64,000 bases of DNA, from assembly GCA_029339195.1 (NCBI GenBank), contig JAPTJF010000057.1, positions 124,001-188,000 on the forward strand. Reading direction: 5' to 3'. Positions 12,512 through 24,866 of the stretch are shown here, piece by piece. Made by a program: the position numbers and the translations under genes. Positions within the stretch are counted from its first letter, which is position 1, and every line of letters begins with the position of its first letter. The notes under the pieces are model-generated. The model worked only from the letters and a program-made list of their open reading frames with translations. It had not been told where the DNA came from and did not search any database. This DNA is from Micractinium sp. NFX-FRZ. Taxonomy: Eukaryota > Chlorophyta > Trebouxiophyceae > Chlorellales > Chlorellaceae.

Positions 12512-13659
12512 TCATTGACTGATCAGCCAGGTCAGCGCCCCGCCCCGCCCTCTCCTGGGCGAGCCCTCGCCCAAGTGACTCAGCCTCCCGCCCGCTGCCG
12601 ACATGGTGTGGCCACGGGCCGAGGTTGATGATGATGCCGAGCGTGGGACCAATGTGACACGGCTTCTGTGCAGCGCCGTTCAGCTCAGCATGCACAGCAG
12701 CTGGCCAGCAAGGCAGCCATGTGCGCTCGCGCTGGCGGCCCAAATCCTCCTCTCTTCCGTCAGAAAGCAAGCAAGCTTGCTATACCCAATAGCAGGGAAG
12801 CACGCAGTTGGGTGCTGCCTGCTGCTGCCCTCCTCTCTCTTGCGCGCGGAGCGCCCCCTGCCAGCAGCCCCACTCACTGTTTGCCTCACACATTCTGGCA
12901 CGCCCAACACACGCCCATACATAGCGGAGTGGCGCATTTTCACAATCCTTTCTAGCTCCGCCCCACGCGCCGGCCTTGCAACGCCCTGCACCGCCGCCCC
13001 GGCCCCCCCGGTCCCACACTGCTTCCCTCGGTCTGCAACTGCGCCAGCAAAATACGCCACTCTGATCACTCGCCGTATGCCGCCCCGCCTGCTGGTCACC
13101 CCGCAAGGGCAGGCTCTCTGTTCCGGCAGCCCCACCTGTTCCTCCCTCGGCATGCCTTTTGAACGCAGCACCCGGCCCAAACGCCCCCTTCCCCTCATGC
13201 CCCCCTCCCCTTGTCTGCAATCACTCATTTCATTGCGCAGCACCTGCCTGCCAGCTGGTGCCTGCCTCTCTCCCTCACCCTGACACCTTTCTCCCTTCCC
13301 TGCCATAACACCGTACCCATGGTCTGAATCCAAACGCTGAACCCGCACTGTCCGGCAAGCTGCTCCTCTGTAAGGCACGCTCCCTCAGCCCCAGCGCTCG
13401 AGCTCCAACTTCAGGTTCTCAAAATCACTGGCATGGCCAATATCAATAAAAAGGGACTCATGCACCCCACCATTTGGCGGCAGCGGCGCGCTGTCCTGCT
13501 GTGCTGGCAGTTGAGTTGCTCAAACTTGGAGTGTGGTCTTGGAGCAATACCACTTGCATTTTGACGGTGCATGCCTCGGCCAGTCGGAGTTTCACAAACT
13601 CTGGCTCTCTTCGCATTCGCCTTAGCTCTGTGTGCGGTTTGAACGCGCTTGGACCTAGA
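12512..13659. other. Gene-free interval: 3' UTR of gene B and 5' region of gene C
   Basis: The interval is pyrimidine-rich and low in complexity. An open frame at 12603-13283 has no family resemblance, no splice support and skewed composition, so I treat it as untranslated. A TGTAA at 13369 probably ends the upstream transcript. Confidence 0.6.
13369..13373 (+). promoter_or_regulatory. Candidate TGTAA poly(A) signal of gene B
   Basis: TGTAA is the usual green-algal polyadenylation motif. This copy lies 858 bases past the gene B stop and before the start of gene C, implying a long 3' UTR. Confidence 0.4.
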
Positions 13660-16600
13660 ATGCAGGCGTCTAGGGGCCTTCAGGCCCCTCTAGGCTTCCC
13701 CAGCCCTCGGCTGAAGACCACGGCCGCAGCCACGCTGAGGGCCGCCGAGAAGCTCGCAGCCGAGGCGGCTGAACTGCCCCCAGCGAGCCTGGCCGCCGAT
13801 CTGCCGCCTCTGCTTCGCAGCCTGGTGTCCCTACTTCAATGGGTGAGGTGCTGGGGGCGGTGGGGGCCAACAACTGCAGCGGCAAGTGGCGTCGGCGGCG
13901 GGGCGCGGCGCCATGCGCCATGCAGGTGTCACCTGATTGCGCAGGTTAGACCGGCCGCACCCCTGGCTTTCTCCAATCACCCGCTTAAATGCTGCTGCAG
14001 GTGGATGTTGAGGTTATGACCGGGATGGGCGGTGGCGCTGGGACAGGCGGCGGGACCGGCTGCGGCGTGGTCGCGTGCCGTGCTCTGTACCGCTCCCTGC
14101 TGGGTGCTATCACCGCGCTGGCACATACCCCCGCGCTGGGTGCTGCCCTGGAGCGGGAGTGGTTCCAAGCAGGCGCTGTGCCGGCAGGGCACATGGGGGT
14201 CGTCCACTCGAGCCTTGAGAGCCTGTTTGCCCAGGCAAGTTGCCGACTGCAGTGGTGGCATATGCGTGCTGTGCCGTCCGTGGGGACAGCAGCCACCCGA
14301 GGAGTTAGCTGCATTGAGCGGATGCAACCAGTTGCCTGCAGGAGCATCCAGTTTAATGGCCAATCCCTGCTGCTCGCTGCCAGCACCCACCTGGCGCGCG
14401 CGGCCCCAGCACCCACCTGCCCGTGGCGCCCGTTCCCCTCCCCTAGTTGGACCAACAACCCCTTCTCATTTGTCCTTCATAAAACTCCGCCTCATCTGCA
14501 GATGATGTCGTGCGGCATCCGATTCATGGGGGAGGGGGACGCGGATTACCTGATGGACGCGCCCCGCTGCGGGCTGTGGGCCGCGGCCAAGGCGCTGCTG
14601 CGCGCAGCACCCAACTCGGGCCTGCTGGCCCTGCTGGCCCTGAGCTCCCCCCGCGGCTCCTGCCTGCTGGTGCCCTCCATGCGCCTCACGCGCGACGACC
14701 GCAGCATGCAGTGAGCCACGCTGCAGGGGCGGGCGGGGGGTGCCTGTGCGCCACCGGGCGCCTGCGGCAGCTCGGGCTTCTTTGCCTCATCTGGGTGCTG
14801 CCTCTTGGGGGGTGCCTGCTCACCTCCCCGGAGGCGCTGCCTGCCCATGCTCCACCCCCTCACCTTTACATCACGGTGCTCTGCCACTCCCTGCTGCCCG
14901 CATCCCACCCAGTAACCGCCCACCTGCCCGGCTGCCTCCCTGCTGCAGGGCCGCTGCCAACGCCCTGCTTGGAAGCGCTCTGGAGTTCCTGGCCAGCCAG
15001 GCGCCGCTGCTGGTGGACCAGCTGCGGCCCGAGGTGGTGGCGGCACCCTACAACAGCCGCCTGGCTGACCTCATGGTAAGCAAAGGGTCTGCATGGCAGG
15101 TTAGGGCTCTTGTGTGGTGGGACGTTCACAACAGGGTGAAGTGCCTCATTATGCATGGCAAGGCTGCTAGGCAGAGGTGGTGGCAATGCCCCACAACTGG
15201 TGCCTGGTTGACCTGTCCTTCGGTGCACGGCATGCCGGCGGGGAACGTGGCTTGTTAGTGAATTTACGGCCTGGTTGTTCCCCCCTTGGTTTCAGAGACA
15301 CTTTAGAAAGCTCTGGCCTTGCATGCCAGTGACTGTAGGCAAGGCAGCCCGAGGGACGCCAGTTTGACACAGTTTCCCAACCGCAGTGCACCTCAATTGC
15401 ACTTACGGCCAGCACCACATGCTCCAATGTTTTACTGCCTCGCCTGCTGCAGGTGGATGGCCACCCGGCGTGGCGGGAGATGTGGGGCCCTGTGCGGCGG
15501 GGCCTCACAGCGCTGGCAGTGGAGCTGCTTAGGGCGGGGGTGAGTGTGGTGTGGGAGGGCCCGGCAGGGTTGAGTGTAACAACGGAGGCTGGGTGCCACT
15601 GGCGGTGGGAAAAGAAGGCCGTCCAGTGTGGGTGTCGGCGGCAAGCCTCCGTCTCTGGGCAGCCGTCACACGCGTGTTATCTGCTTCCTGCTTCCCACAT
15701 GCCCCTGCCCTTGCCACCCTCCGCCCGCCTCCCCCAGGGCCCCCGCCTGTACGCGCTGTGGCGCGCTGAGCTGCCCAAGTACCGGAGGTCCCAGCGCCCC
15801 CCGCTGCTTGGGGTGATGAACGTGGAGTGGCAGCGCTTGGTGGATGCGGAGCGGCAGGGCCAGGAGGTGGGCAGGGGGGGTATGAGAGGATGCAGGGGGG
15901 CATGTTTCCGTCACCTGGGGGTAGGGAGGTAGGGCCTGCCAAGCTGTGCTGCTGTGTGCTTGCCTGGAACGAGTGCTCGAGGTGCTTGCTGCCATGATGA
16001 CCCCGCCTCGCCCTCCCCCAGCACCTCCCCTCTTCCCTCCTACACCAAGGCCCTACGCTTGCCTCCCCCTGCAGCCCCCTCTGGAGGAGCAGCTGCACCG
16101 CATGCTGGTCAAGTGCAGCATGCGGGACACGGAGGAGGCGGGGCTGGTGGAGCTGCATGACTTCATGGTGGGGTGGGGAGGGTAGGGGAGGGGGCATGGT
16201 AGCAAAGCTCATAGTAGCAAAGCGGGTCTGGGTCCAGTGAAAACGCAGGTGCTAGAGAAGGGCCCTGCTCGACTGCGTGGTGGGAAGGGAACTCCTATAT
16301 TGCATGTGCAAGGGGGGAGACAGTATTGGAGGAGCGGAAGGGGGGCAGGAGCAGGGAAGGGAGATCATGTGGCCAAGGCCTGGGGGTTCACCTGGGGCCT
16401 AAACGCAGCATGAAGAAGACGCTGCTATATGACATGCTGACAAGCACGCATGCGCCCCGCATACAATCCCTGGCTGCCGTGCAGGTGGCCCACGGCGCAC
16501 TTGTGTCCCTCTTCTGTGCCCAGAGCGGCGGCGATGCCACCCCCTACGGCCACATGGTGAGCGGGTTCACGCGAGCGGCAGCATACGCACGCGGCTCCCC

Positions 16601-16967
16601 ACCATCCACGCCGCGCTCTGCACCAGCATCCCCGGCACGCGCTGTGCCACAGTCGCCCGCCGACAGCCCGGCCGCGCACCGACCGGCGCTGTCAGCAGCT
16701 CGGCCCTCCGCGCGCACCACCGCTGACTCGTACAGCCCGCCCGGCGGCGTGCCTCTGTCCCCGCTCAGCCCCAATGTCGTGAGCAGGGCGGCCACCAGCG
16801 AGGCAGGCAGCCCTGCAGGTGCAGGCGCAGCTGGCAGCGGTGGGTCACTGTGCAGCTCGAGCGCCAACGTCAGCCGGCTGCCCAGGCCCGCTGGCCTCCA
16901 CCCAGCGGCGGACAGGCAGTCGCCTGGGTCCCGCCTGCGCCAGCCATCCGGCTGGCAGGCCAGCTGA
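13660..16967 (+). CDS. Gene C: unknown helical protein with a disordered Ser/Pro-rich tail
   Basis: Model: join(13660..13842, 14001..14234, 14502..14710, 14949..15075, 15453..15539, 15738..15866, 16075..16167, 16485..16967), 514 residues. I do not recognise the family. Residues 1 to about 380 are Ala/Leu-rich and predicted helical, with short conserved-looking blocks such as MMSCGIRFMGEGDADYLMD and LHRMLVKCSMRDTEEAGL. The last about 130 residues are Ser, Pro, Ala and Arg-rich and probably disordered. No signal peptide or membrane segment is evident. The N-terminus (MQASRGLQAPLGFPSPRLK) could be an organelle-targeting peptide, but this is weak. The second intron (14235-14501) starts with GC rather than GT (cag|gcaagt); the exons on both sides are phase 0 and read through cleanly. 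The gene is convergent with gene D. Confidence 0.7.
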
Positions 16968-17218
16968 TCAGGAGTAGGCGCTGTGCGGTGTCTCTGTTTC
17001 ATCAATGGTCGGCAGCGAGGGAACTATGCATGTACAACTGAACTATAAAACACTGCTGTTATGTGCAACAAACGCAACGGAAGACACGCATGAAGTGCAA
17101 GAGGCGAGGGCAAGTCTGGCCGTGGCGGCCTTGAAACGGAAGAAGGGTCCAATTGTGCCGGCTTCCGTTCTTAAACTGTGACGGGAATCAAGACTCCAGC
17201 CTGTGCGCACGAGCCTCA
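16968..17218. other. Convergent 3' interval between genes C and D
   Basis: A 251-base AT-richer spacer between two convergent stop codons. It contains ACTATAAAACA near 17041, which given the gene order is more likely part of the 3' UTR of gene C than a promoter. No exon is seen. Confidence 0.5.
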
Positions 17219-20200
17219 TCAAGCGCCCGCCAGTCGCAGAGCTGTGGCCATCAGCTGTGCGGCGGAGCTGTACAGCCCTGCCTGCAGCAGCATGCGCACC
17301 CGCCCGTCCTGCATGCCACACGGTGTACGGGCAGCACACAAAACGTAGTAACCAGGAGCCGTGCATGCTTGACCCTCAGGCATGCTGTGCTGGCTGTTTC
17401 AAGCACGCGGGCGACGGCGCACGCCACCTACAGCACACAAGCGACAGCGCACGTCAACTAAAGCACCCCTTCCCCTGCTCTGCGCCCCCCAGCTCTAGCA
17501 CACTCACCCGTGCAGCCTGCTGCTCCGGCGGCAGTGTGTCCATGAGGCTCGAAAAACCAGCGGCCAGGTCGGGCGTGAGGCCGGCGGCTGCGGCGGCTGC
17601 TGTGCCTGCTGTGGTCAGCAGCAGCGTGAACAGGTCCTCGCCCTGCCCTGCACCTCCTGGGGCAGCCGCGGGCGGTGGTGCTGACGCTGCTGCAACCAGC
17701 ATGGCAGCAGGCACCGCTGATGGGGCGGGGGCTGCAGAGGCTTGGTCGCCGCTCCCACGCTGCTGCTGCTGCTGCTGCTGTGCATACAGTGCTGACTGCT
17801 GGCGCCGAAGCTTGCGAGCGGGCAGTGGTGTGGCCTGCTGCTCAGGCTCCCGCTTTGCCTGCACAGCTGCTGCTGCCTGGCTGCTCGTCCCACCACGCCG
17901 CTGCTCGTGTGCGGTAGGGCTGCCCTGTTCTGACACTCCCTCCTGCTCCCAAGCCTCCCCGGCCTGCAGCGCCGCCGCACTCGGCTCCTGCCAGCCCTGT
18001 GGCAGCTGCCGCCAGCGCCTGCCCCGCTCACTCAACGGCACCAGAGCTGGCAGCGTGCCCTCGTGCCTGTCCATAAACACACGGCAGCCGCTGCACAGCT
18101 GCTGCCTGGTGACAGGGTGGCGCCGCCAGCGCCGTGCGCTGCGGTTGCCGCAGTGGCTGCACACCTGCCGACTCTGAGAAGCCTCAGCGTGTGCCTGCTC
18201 CTCCTTCTCCTCCTGCTCCTCCCCCTCCTCCTCCTTCTCCCAGTCCGCTCCCTCCAACCGCGCCTGCTTCTGACGGCGTCCTGGCTGCGCCTGGGGGCGT
18301 CGCGCCTCCTTCCGCGCACCGCTGAAGCACTGCTCGCACAGCCACTCCGCGCCAGTGGCAGGGTGCCGGTGCCAGCTCCTGCCGCCGTGGCTGCCCCTGC
18401 CGCACTCCAGGCACTGCCGCAGCTGCGGCCTGCGCGTCGGACCGGCATCTGCAGCCCCCGTGCCTGCCTCCATCCCCTTCGCTTCCGCCTCCTCTGCCGC
18501 CTCCTGCTGCTCCCCGTCCTCCTCGCCGCCTAGCACCGGCAGCTGCCCTTGATAGGTGATGGCCGCCCGGCAGCTGCCGCACAGCCGCTGGAAAGTGGCA
18601 GGGTGCCTGAAGGTTCTGGCCCTAGTGCACGGTGCGCTGCAGTGGGTGCACACCGGCTGCTGCTCATCATCCACCGCTGGCAGCTGCCAGCCGTGGCGGC
18701 GCCCCCACTGTCGACACTTGCTGCACAGCCGGGCGTGTGTGGTGGGGTGGCGCCGCCATGGGCGGGAGCTGTCCGTGCCGCAGTGGCTGCACACCACTTG
18801 CTCCTCTTCAGCACTTGCCGTGTCCGCGTCCTCTGCTAACTGCTGCTGCTGCGGCGGCAGCGGCAGCGGCGGCTGCTTCTGCTGCTTCTGCTTCCTACTC
18901 TCCTCCCCTGCCTCTTCTGCTGCCGCCTGCTGGTCAAGCGCCAGCAGCATCCCGTGCTTTGCCACCTGCATCCGGCAGGCGCCGCAAAGCCGCCGCCCGC
19001 TGTCTGGATGCCGGTACTTCCTGGCCCCAGTGCACTGATGGCCACAGTGGGTGCACACAGGCCGCTCCGCGTCGTCAACTGGCGGCAGCTGCCCGTCGTG
19101 CCGGTGCGCCCACACACCGCACGGGTAGCACAGCCACAAACGTGTGGTAGCGTGGCGCCACCAGCGGCTGGTGCTGTCCACGCCGCAGTGGGTGCACACC
19201 CGCTGCTGCTCTCTATCCGCCTGCGCTGCCGCCTTCTGCTCCTCCTCCTCCTCCTCTTCTATCACAGCACCCACTCCAACGTTCACAGGTTCCTCTTTGA
19301 CTCCAGGCAACCAAGCCTGCCCTCCGCTGCCAGCCGGAGAAGCGGGTGCGCCGGCAGCGGGCGCAGGGCTGCCGCCAGCCGCCCTCGCTGCCCCCATCTG
19401 ACGGTACAGCCTGAACGGGGCGGGGCCGGCAAAATGTGGGGTGCGAGTTGGAGAGCAGGGGCCCGGACGGGTTGATTAATGGGCACACTGCATGCATACA
19501 GTACTGCTGGCTTGGCTCCGACGGATGCAACACCGGAGCCGGCTGCACAACTGATTTGACCTTTAAAAAGGCAATAACAGCGTCCAGCTGCAGCCAACCA
19601 TGCCTTACCTGAACAGGTTCTCCACTCGGGGCTGCAGGTGCTCCACAGCTGCCGCAGGTACCACTGGCAGCCGGCTGCCTGCCGCCAAAGCGCCCGCTGC
19701 GCCCACCTCGCCAGCTGCCTCTGCTCCTGCCAAGGGAGGGGAAGGCTCCCCTGCCACCGGCAGCGCTGCTGCCGCAAAAGCCATGGAAGGCTGCCCCAAG
19801 GCGGCCTGCCGAGCTGGAGAGCTCAGCGCATCCAGCACACGGCGCCACACAGGGCGGCCGGGCGACTGCAGGCGGGCAGGGCTGGCTGCCAGCGGCGGGC
19901 CGCGGCTGCTGCCAGCCTGGCTGGTGGCGTTTGGGGCGGAGGCCTGCGTGCCTGCCGCCAGGCGGGGGTCCCGGCTGCTCACTGGTTGGCGGTGCCCCTG
20001 GCTGGGAAGCGGCTGCAAGGGGGTGGGCAGCTGCGCTGGGGCACCTGCTGCCAGCTGTCCACCGGAGCCTGATGAGAGGCTGCCGGCCGTGCCGCCTGCC
20101 TCTGCCGTCTCAGCAGCTGCGCCTGCCACGAGTGTTTCTACCACCCATGCCACTGCCTCCGCCTCCTCCGCCTCCTCCACCGCAGCAGCAGTGACGAGCG

Positions 20201-20729
20201 CTCCTGTCATCTCCTCCACTGCTGCCACCTCATCTGCCTCTTCAATCCCTGCAGCTTTGACGGTCATCTCGTCCAGAGCACCCATCACCTCCTCCGCTGC
20301 TGCTGCGCCTGCCGCCTCTGCCTCCTCTGCCCCACCTTCAGCTGCCTCGGGCACCTCTTCTGCCGGTGGCGCTGCCTCGGCCACCGCCTCCGCCTTGCCC
20401 GTCCCTTCGCCCTCCTTCCCAGCTGGCCCCCCTGCCTTTTCTGACTCGGCTGCACCCGCGTCCTTCACGGCCTCAGTCTTTGCTGCTTCAGCAATCTGTG
20501 CCGCCTCTGCTGCTGCTGCCTCCTCTGCCCCGGCTGCAGCCGCCACGCCCGCCACCTCGGAGCTCACCGCCGCCTCACCGGCCGCCGCCTCAGCCCCTGC
20601 TGCCTTGCCGTCTGATGGACCGTGTGCAGCCTCTGCAACATTAGCACGCAGCTGCTGCGCTTCAGCGCTCTGCTCCTGCTGCTCTCCGTCGTGCTGAAGC
20701 TGCCGTGGGGGCGCGGCTTCCAGCGCCAT
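17219..20729 (-). CDS. Gene D: six-finger GATA-like protein with C-terminal helical module
   Basis: Model: complement(join(17219..17308, 17508..19410, 19609..20729)), 1037 residues, phases consistent. The N-terminal 373 residues are Ala/Glu-rich and low complexity, with the family motif SSRDPRLAAG and, across the first junction, VENLFRLYRQM. Six fingers follow (about 445-890). The first four closely match fingers in genes A and L; the fifth is the longer type (CLECGRGSHGGRSWHRHP); the sixth is a degenerate GATA-like finger (CSHCGNRSARRWRRHP). Gln and Glu/Lys-rich linkers separate them. The C-terminus is the family module, EDLFTLLLTTAG and GLTPDL to LPPEQQAAR, then a phase-0 intron, then GRVRMLLQAGLYSSAAQLMA and stop. 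The ATG chosen is the first in the open frame. A nuclear DNA- or protein-binding role is inferred only. Confidence 0.78.
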
Positions 20730-21204
20730 GGCGGCTTGCGTTTGTGAGTCTGTGGGCAGCTCCAAGGGGCTTCAGGAAGGGCACTGACCGGCAAGGGTCC
20801 TGAATCCGGCAAGGTTGTTATCCTCGTCTTTCCACTTTCCCCCACGTGTTCTCACATAATCGAGCCAAGTGTGAAACGTCAGGCGGATCAACCCATGCCC
20901 TGGATCTGTAGGTGCAGCAGGGCAAGAGCATGCAGGCAGGGCAAGCGCAGGCAGGTACTGTATCTTGGATTGATGTTAACAGCATGGGTGCTGTTGAAAG
21001 CCCGGCAGTGGCGCGAGAGGACGAGTGGTTTACAAAAGCAGAGCCATGGGTATGCACAGCAATGTGCGGTGGTAGTGGAAAGAGACCTATCAACGTGTAC
21101 AGCTGCAAAGGTATATGGACGTCAGTTGAATGTGAAAAGAGAAAGAGAGTCACCCCGGGCGGCGTGCGCTCAGCCGCCGCCGATCTCAGTCGCCGCCGCC
21201 GCCC
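20730..21204. other. Interval between genes E and D (both minus strand)
   Basis: A 475-base spacer holding the promoter of gene D and the 3' UTR of gene E. The plus-strand TTACA at 21030-21034 is a minus-strand TGTAA, 171 bases past the stop of gene E. No coding exon is recognised. Confidence 0.5.
21030..21034 (-). promoter_or_regulatory. Candidate TGTAA poly(A) signal of gene E
   Basis: Minus-strand TGTAA located 171 bases after the stop codon of gene E, a normal distance for a green-algal 3' UTR. Confidence 0.45.
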
Positions 21205-23520
21205 TCAGCCCCTGCCGCTGCCTGCGCCCGGCCCCAGCTGCAGGCTCAGTGCCGTGTTCATCAAACAGGCCACAGCGCTCAGCAGACTTTTGCTCAGCAG
21301 GTAGCGCAGGCGGGCCTCCTGCAAGAAGCTCAGCAGGCAGCGGGGAGCAGCACGTGCAAGTGGGGGCGGGCCGGGAGGGCGGCCCCTCGCCCTGGGCCGC
21401 GCTGGCACCAGGGCGAGCAGTAATGGGCTGCAATCAGACCGCCCACCTCCAACCCGACTGTCTGCCCTCATGCCTGCCCGACCCCTCCCTGCTGCTCCTC
21501 CAGCCCCAAGGTGCCGTCCCCACGATGCCGTGAGCCAGCAACACTCGTCTGCCTGACCGCCCGGCTGCCTGTAAACTTCACACCACCTATCCCCCGCCGG
21601 CCACTGCCCCCACCGCCGGCCGCCCACCTCACCTTGGCTTCCCGATCTTCAGGCGCCAGCCTGTCCAGCAGCTCCCAGAAGGAGGCCACCAGGTCGGGAG
21701 TCAGGCCAGCGGCTGCGGCGGCTGCAATCTCGGCGGTCTCAATGAGCAGCATGAAGAGATCCTGCTCGGCGCCTGCAGGGGCTGCTGCTGCGGGCTGCTG
21801 CTGCTGCTCCTGCCGCTGGCGCTTGGCTGCCGGCTGCTGAGCGCCCCGCCGCTCTGCCGCTGGTGCGCCTGCGTCCCTGCCGCGCTTGCCGCCGTCAGGC
21901 TGCGCCTGCGCCTTGCCCACCGCCTCCAGGTCTGGCAGCCGCCTCTGCTTCGCCAGCTTGAAGCGGCAGCTGGGGCACAGCCGGCGGCCAGTGGCAGGGT
22001 TCTTGTACATCTTGCTGCCGGTGCACACCTTGCTGCAGTGGCTGCAATGTGTTTCGTCCGTCTTGGCCCGCCCCTCCTCCTCCCTCTCCTCCTCTGCCCG
22101 CCCCTCCTCGGGCCCCCCCGCCGCCGCTGCCTCCCCTGCCGCCTGCAGCAGCGGCAGCTGGCCGCCGTGCCGGCTCGCCCACTGCCCACACCTGCTGCAC
22201 AGCCGGGCACGCGTCCCTGCGTGGCGCCGCCAGTGCGGGCTGCGGCGTGTGCCGCAGTGGGCGCACACCTTTGCCTCCCCCTGCTCTTCGTCCTCTTTCT
22301 GGCTCCCCCCTGCCTCCTCCTCCTCCTCCTCCTCCTCCTCCTGCCCGCTGCCACGCGGCGGCAGCTCGCCGCGGCACCTCACCATGTGCATGCGGCAGCT
22401 GCCGCAGAGCCGCTTGCCAGTGCTGGGGTGCCAGTGCTTGGTAGACCCTGTGCAGCTCTTGCCGCAGTGTGTGCAGCTCGGCTGCCCCTCCTCATCCCTC
22501 GGCTTGCTGCCCAGCGCTGGCAGCTGGCCGGCGTGCCGGTCGAGGAACTGCCTGCACCGGCTGCACAGCCGATTGTCAGAGGTGGGGTGCCGCTGCCACT
22601 TGCTGGTGCTGTGCGTGCCGCAGTGACTGCACGCCGGCTGCTGCTCCTGCCGCCTTGCCTCCCCTTCCTCCTCCTCGCCGTCCACCGCTGGCAGCTGGCC
22701 GCCATGCCGGTCCAGGAACTGCCTGCACTTGGTGCACAGCCGCTGGCCAGAGTCTGGGTGCCTCCTCCACTTCCTGGTGCTGTGCGTGCCGCAGTGGCCA
22801 CACACCAGCTGCTCCTCTGCCTCCTCTGGCTCTGCCCGTGCTGCCCCTGGCCCCTCCGCCCCCTGCCGCTCCTCCTCCTCCCCCTGCCGCTCCTGCTGAG
22901 GCTCCCCAGCTGAGGGCCGCCCGCCGCCTGCCTGCTGCTTCTTCGATTGCCTCGGGCGCTGGATGTTGCCACCCAGCCACTGCTCTTGCGAGGCCCGGTC
23001 ACGGCTCCAGTGCCCGCTGCCGGCGCCGGGGCTGGTGGCATCGCAGTTAGCAGCCTGCTCAGCCCCCTGCCTGCTGCCCCCCGCTGCCTGCTGAGCGGCC
23101 TGCTTGCCTCCCGCTGCCTGCTGCTGCTGCTGCTCCTGCCGTTGGTGCTTGAGGCGGACAACGTAGTAGCATGTGTCACAGAGCCAAGGCAGCTTTGTGA
23201 CAGGGTGCCTGTGCCAGCTCCTGCCATTCTTGGTGGAGCTGCCGCACTCCATGCAGCGCCGCTCCCCCTGATCTGCCTGCCCTGCCAGCTTGGCGGGCTG
23301 CTCAGCCCCGTCCTCCTCGTCCCCCTCCCCTCCCTCCTCGCCCGCCTCCTCCTCCTCTGCCTCCCCCTCTGCCTCCTCCTCCTCTGCCTCCTCCCGCGGC
23401 TCCTGCTGCAGCTCCTCTGCCTCCTCGCCGTCCTCCCGCTCCGCCGCTGCCTGCGGCTGCGCTTGCCCATTGTCAATGCCGCCCTCCTCTTCTGCCTCCT
23501 GCTGCGCCTCCTCCTGCTGC

Positions 23521-23553
<33 letters not shown>

Positions 23554-24157
23554 AGGGCCCGCCGCAGGTCGTAGAAGCAGGGGGTGCACACATAATCTGC
23601 CCCTGTGCCGGGGTGGGGGCGCCAGCTGGCGCCAGGGTGGTCCCCCGGTGTGACCGCCGGGCAGTGCAGGCACCTCACGCCCAGCGGGGGGAGCCGCCCG
23701 CCATTCCCGTCCATGTAATGCTGGCAGCCGGTGCACAGCGTCTTGCCAGTGCCCGGGTGCTTCCACCACTTGCTGGTGCTGTCAAGAGGCCTGCCGCAGT
23801 GAGAGCATGCTGAATGGGCGCGGCGCTGCGCCTCCTGCTGCTGCTGGCGGCGCTGCTGCTGCGACGATGCCTGCTTACCCTTCTTTGGCTGCTGCAGCCG
23901 CACCGGCGACGGCGGCTGCTTTGGCTGCGCTCCCGGGGATGGCTTCCGTGACTGCCAGTCTGCCAGCTCTCCCTCTGAAGCCTGATCCGGCTGCCGCTGC
24001 TCCTCATCCTTTCCCGGCTGCGGCCGCCGCTGCGCCTGCTGCTGCTCCAGCTGCTCCTCTTCCTCTGTCGCTGGGCACTCCCCTTGCTCGGCCGGCAGCC
24101 GCGGTGAGGCCTGCCCATCGCTGTCTGTAAGCCCGGGCACAGGATGCGCCTGCTCAC

Positions 24158-24189
<32 letters not shown>

Positions 24190-24866
24190 GGTGCGCCTGC
24201 TGCCGTGTGTGAAGCGCCTGCGTGGCGGAAGGTGCAGGGGCGGGGGGAGTGGGCCGGCGATGCAAGGGGTGCCTACGGGGGCCTCTGCATGCACCAGAAT
24301 CCTCTGTGTGCAGGCCCTGCTGTGTGCAGCTGAAACAAGCTGTGCATGTGCAGTCACACTGACGAGTGTCAAGCGGCGCGTCGCACACACACACCGCGGG
24401 ATGGGGCTTCAGTCCAGTGCAACCCTTCGCGTTGCATAACGCCCGACGCCTTCAGCCCCTGCCGGCGAGCCGAAACGAAAGTACAACAACTTGCCTGAGA
24501 GCTTGGCATTAAACTTTAGAGGGTTGAACCGTAGGCGGCTCATTTTGCCTGCAGCGCACAGGGCAGGCCAAGGCGGCAAGCGGCAGGGTGAGCGGCAGTT
24601 GAGGCGCCGGGCGTGCCGCTGGCGGGCGGGCACACTGCTAGGGTTCGCCGCCTCCCACCTTTCAACACGCGGGGCTCCAACCCTCTCACCGTTGAAAGTG
24701 CGTATCTCAGCTTGCGGCAGCGATCTTCTATGCTGTGCAGATTTTCACGCGCGATGCCGCTGCCGCGGCCGCTAACGCTTGCGACAGGATTAATTCCCTT
24801 GAAGAGTTGGGCGGGGAGCGTTGCAAGCTGCCCCGGAGCCCGGGCTGCGGGTGGTACATCTGCCAT
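21205..24866 (-). CDS. Gene E: eight-finger GATA-like protein with C-terminal helical module
   Basis: Model: complement(join(21205..21318, 21633..24217, 24659..24866)), 968 residues. The two 3' exons are firm. The first exon is tentative: the long exon has no ATG before its first finger and its frame is closed upstream near 24270, so a start in another exon is required; 24659-24866 supplies an ATG and a matching phase-1 donor. The first two fingers form a short-long pair (CSHCGRPLDSTSKWWKHPG and CLHCPAVTPGDHPGASW), followed by another long finger (CMECGSSTKNGRSWHRHP). Five short fingers then alternate between GATA-like and KYRHP-like types, with Glu-, Gln- and Lys/Arg-rich linkers. The C-terminus has EQDLFMLLIETAE, GLTPDL and LAPEDREAK, the phase-0 intron, then ARLRYLLSKSLLSAVACLMN. 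A nuclear role is inferred from basic tracts and fingers. Confidence 0.72.
23521..23553. repeat. CTG/CAG run (poly-Gln) in gene E
   Basis: About eleven GCT/CTG units. On the coding (minus) strand they read as CAG and give a poly-Gln stretch after the second finger. Confidence 0.8.
24160..24189. repeat. CTG/CAG run near the 5' end of gene E
   Basis: Ten CTG-type units. On the minus strand they read as poly-Gln just downstream of the proposed acceptor at 24218, which supports the frame of the long exon extending upstream of 24140. Confidence 0.75.

Noticed and set aside
12603..13283. 226-codon open frame downstream of the transporter gene
   Set aside because: No start context, no domain, skewed composition, and it sits inside the probable 3' UTR ending near the TGTAA at 13369.
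24409..24633. Small minus-strand frame with MSRLRFNPLKFNAKLS as a possible first exon of gene E
   Set aside because: No donor in the phase required by the long exon; 24659-24866 provides a matching donor and an ATG instead, though still tentatively.
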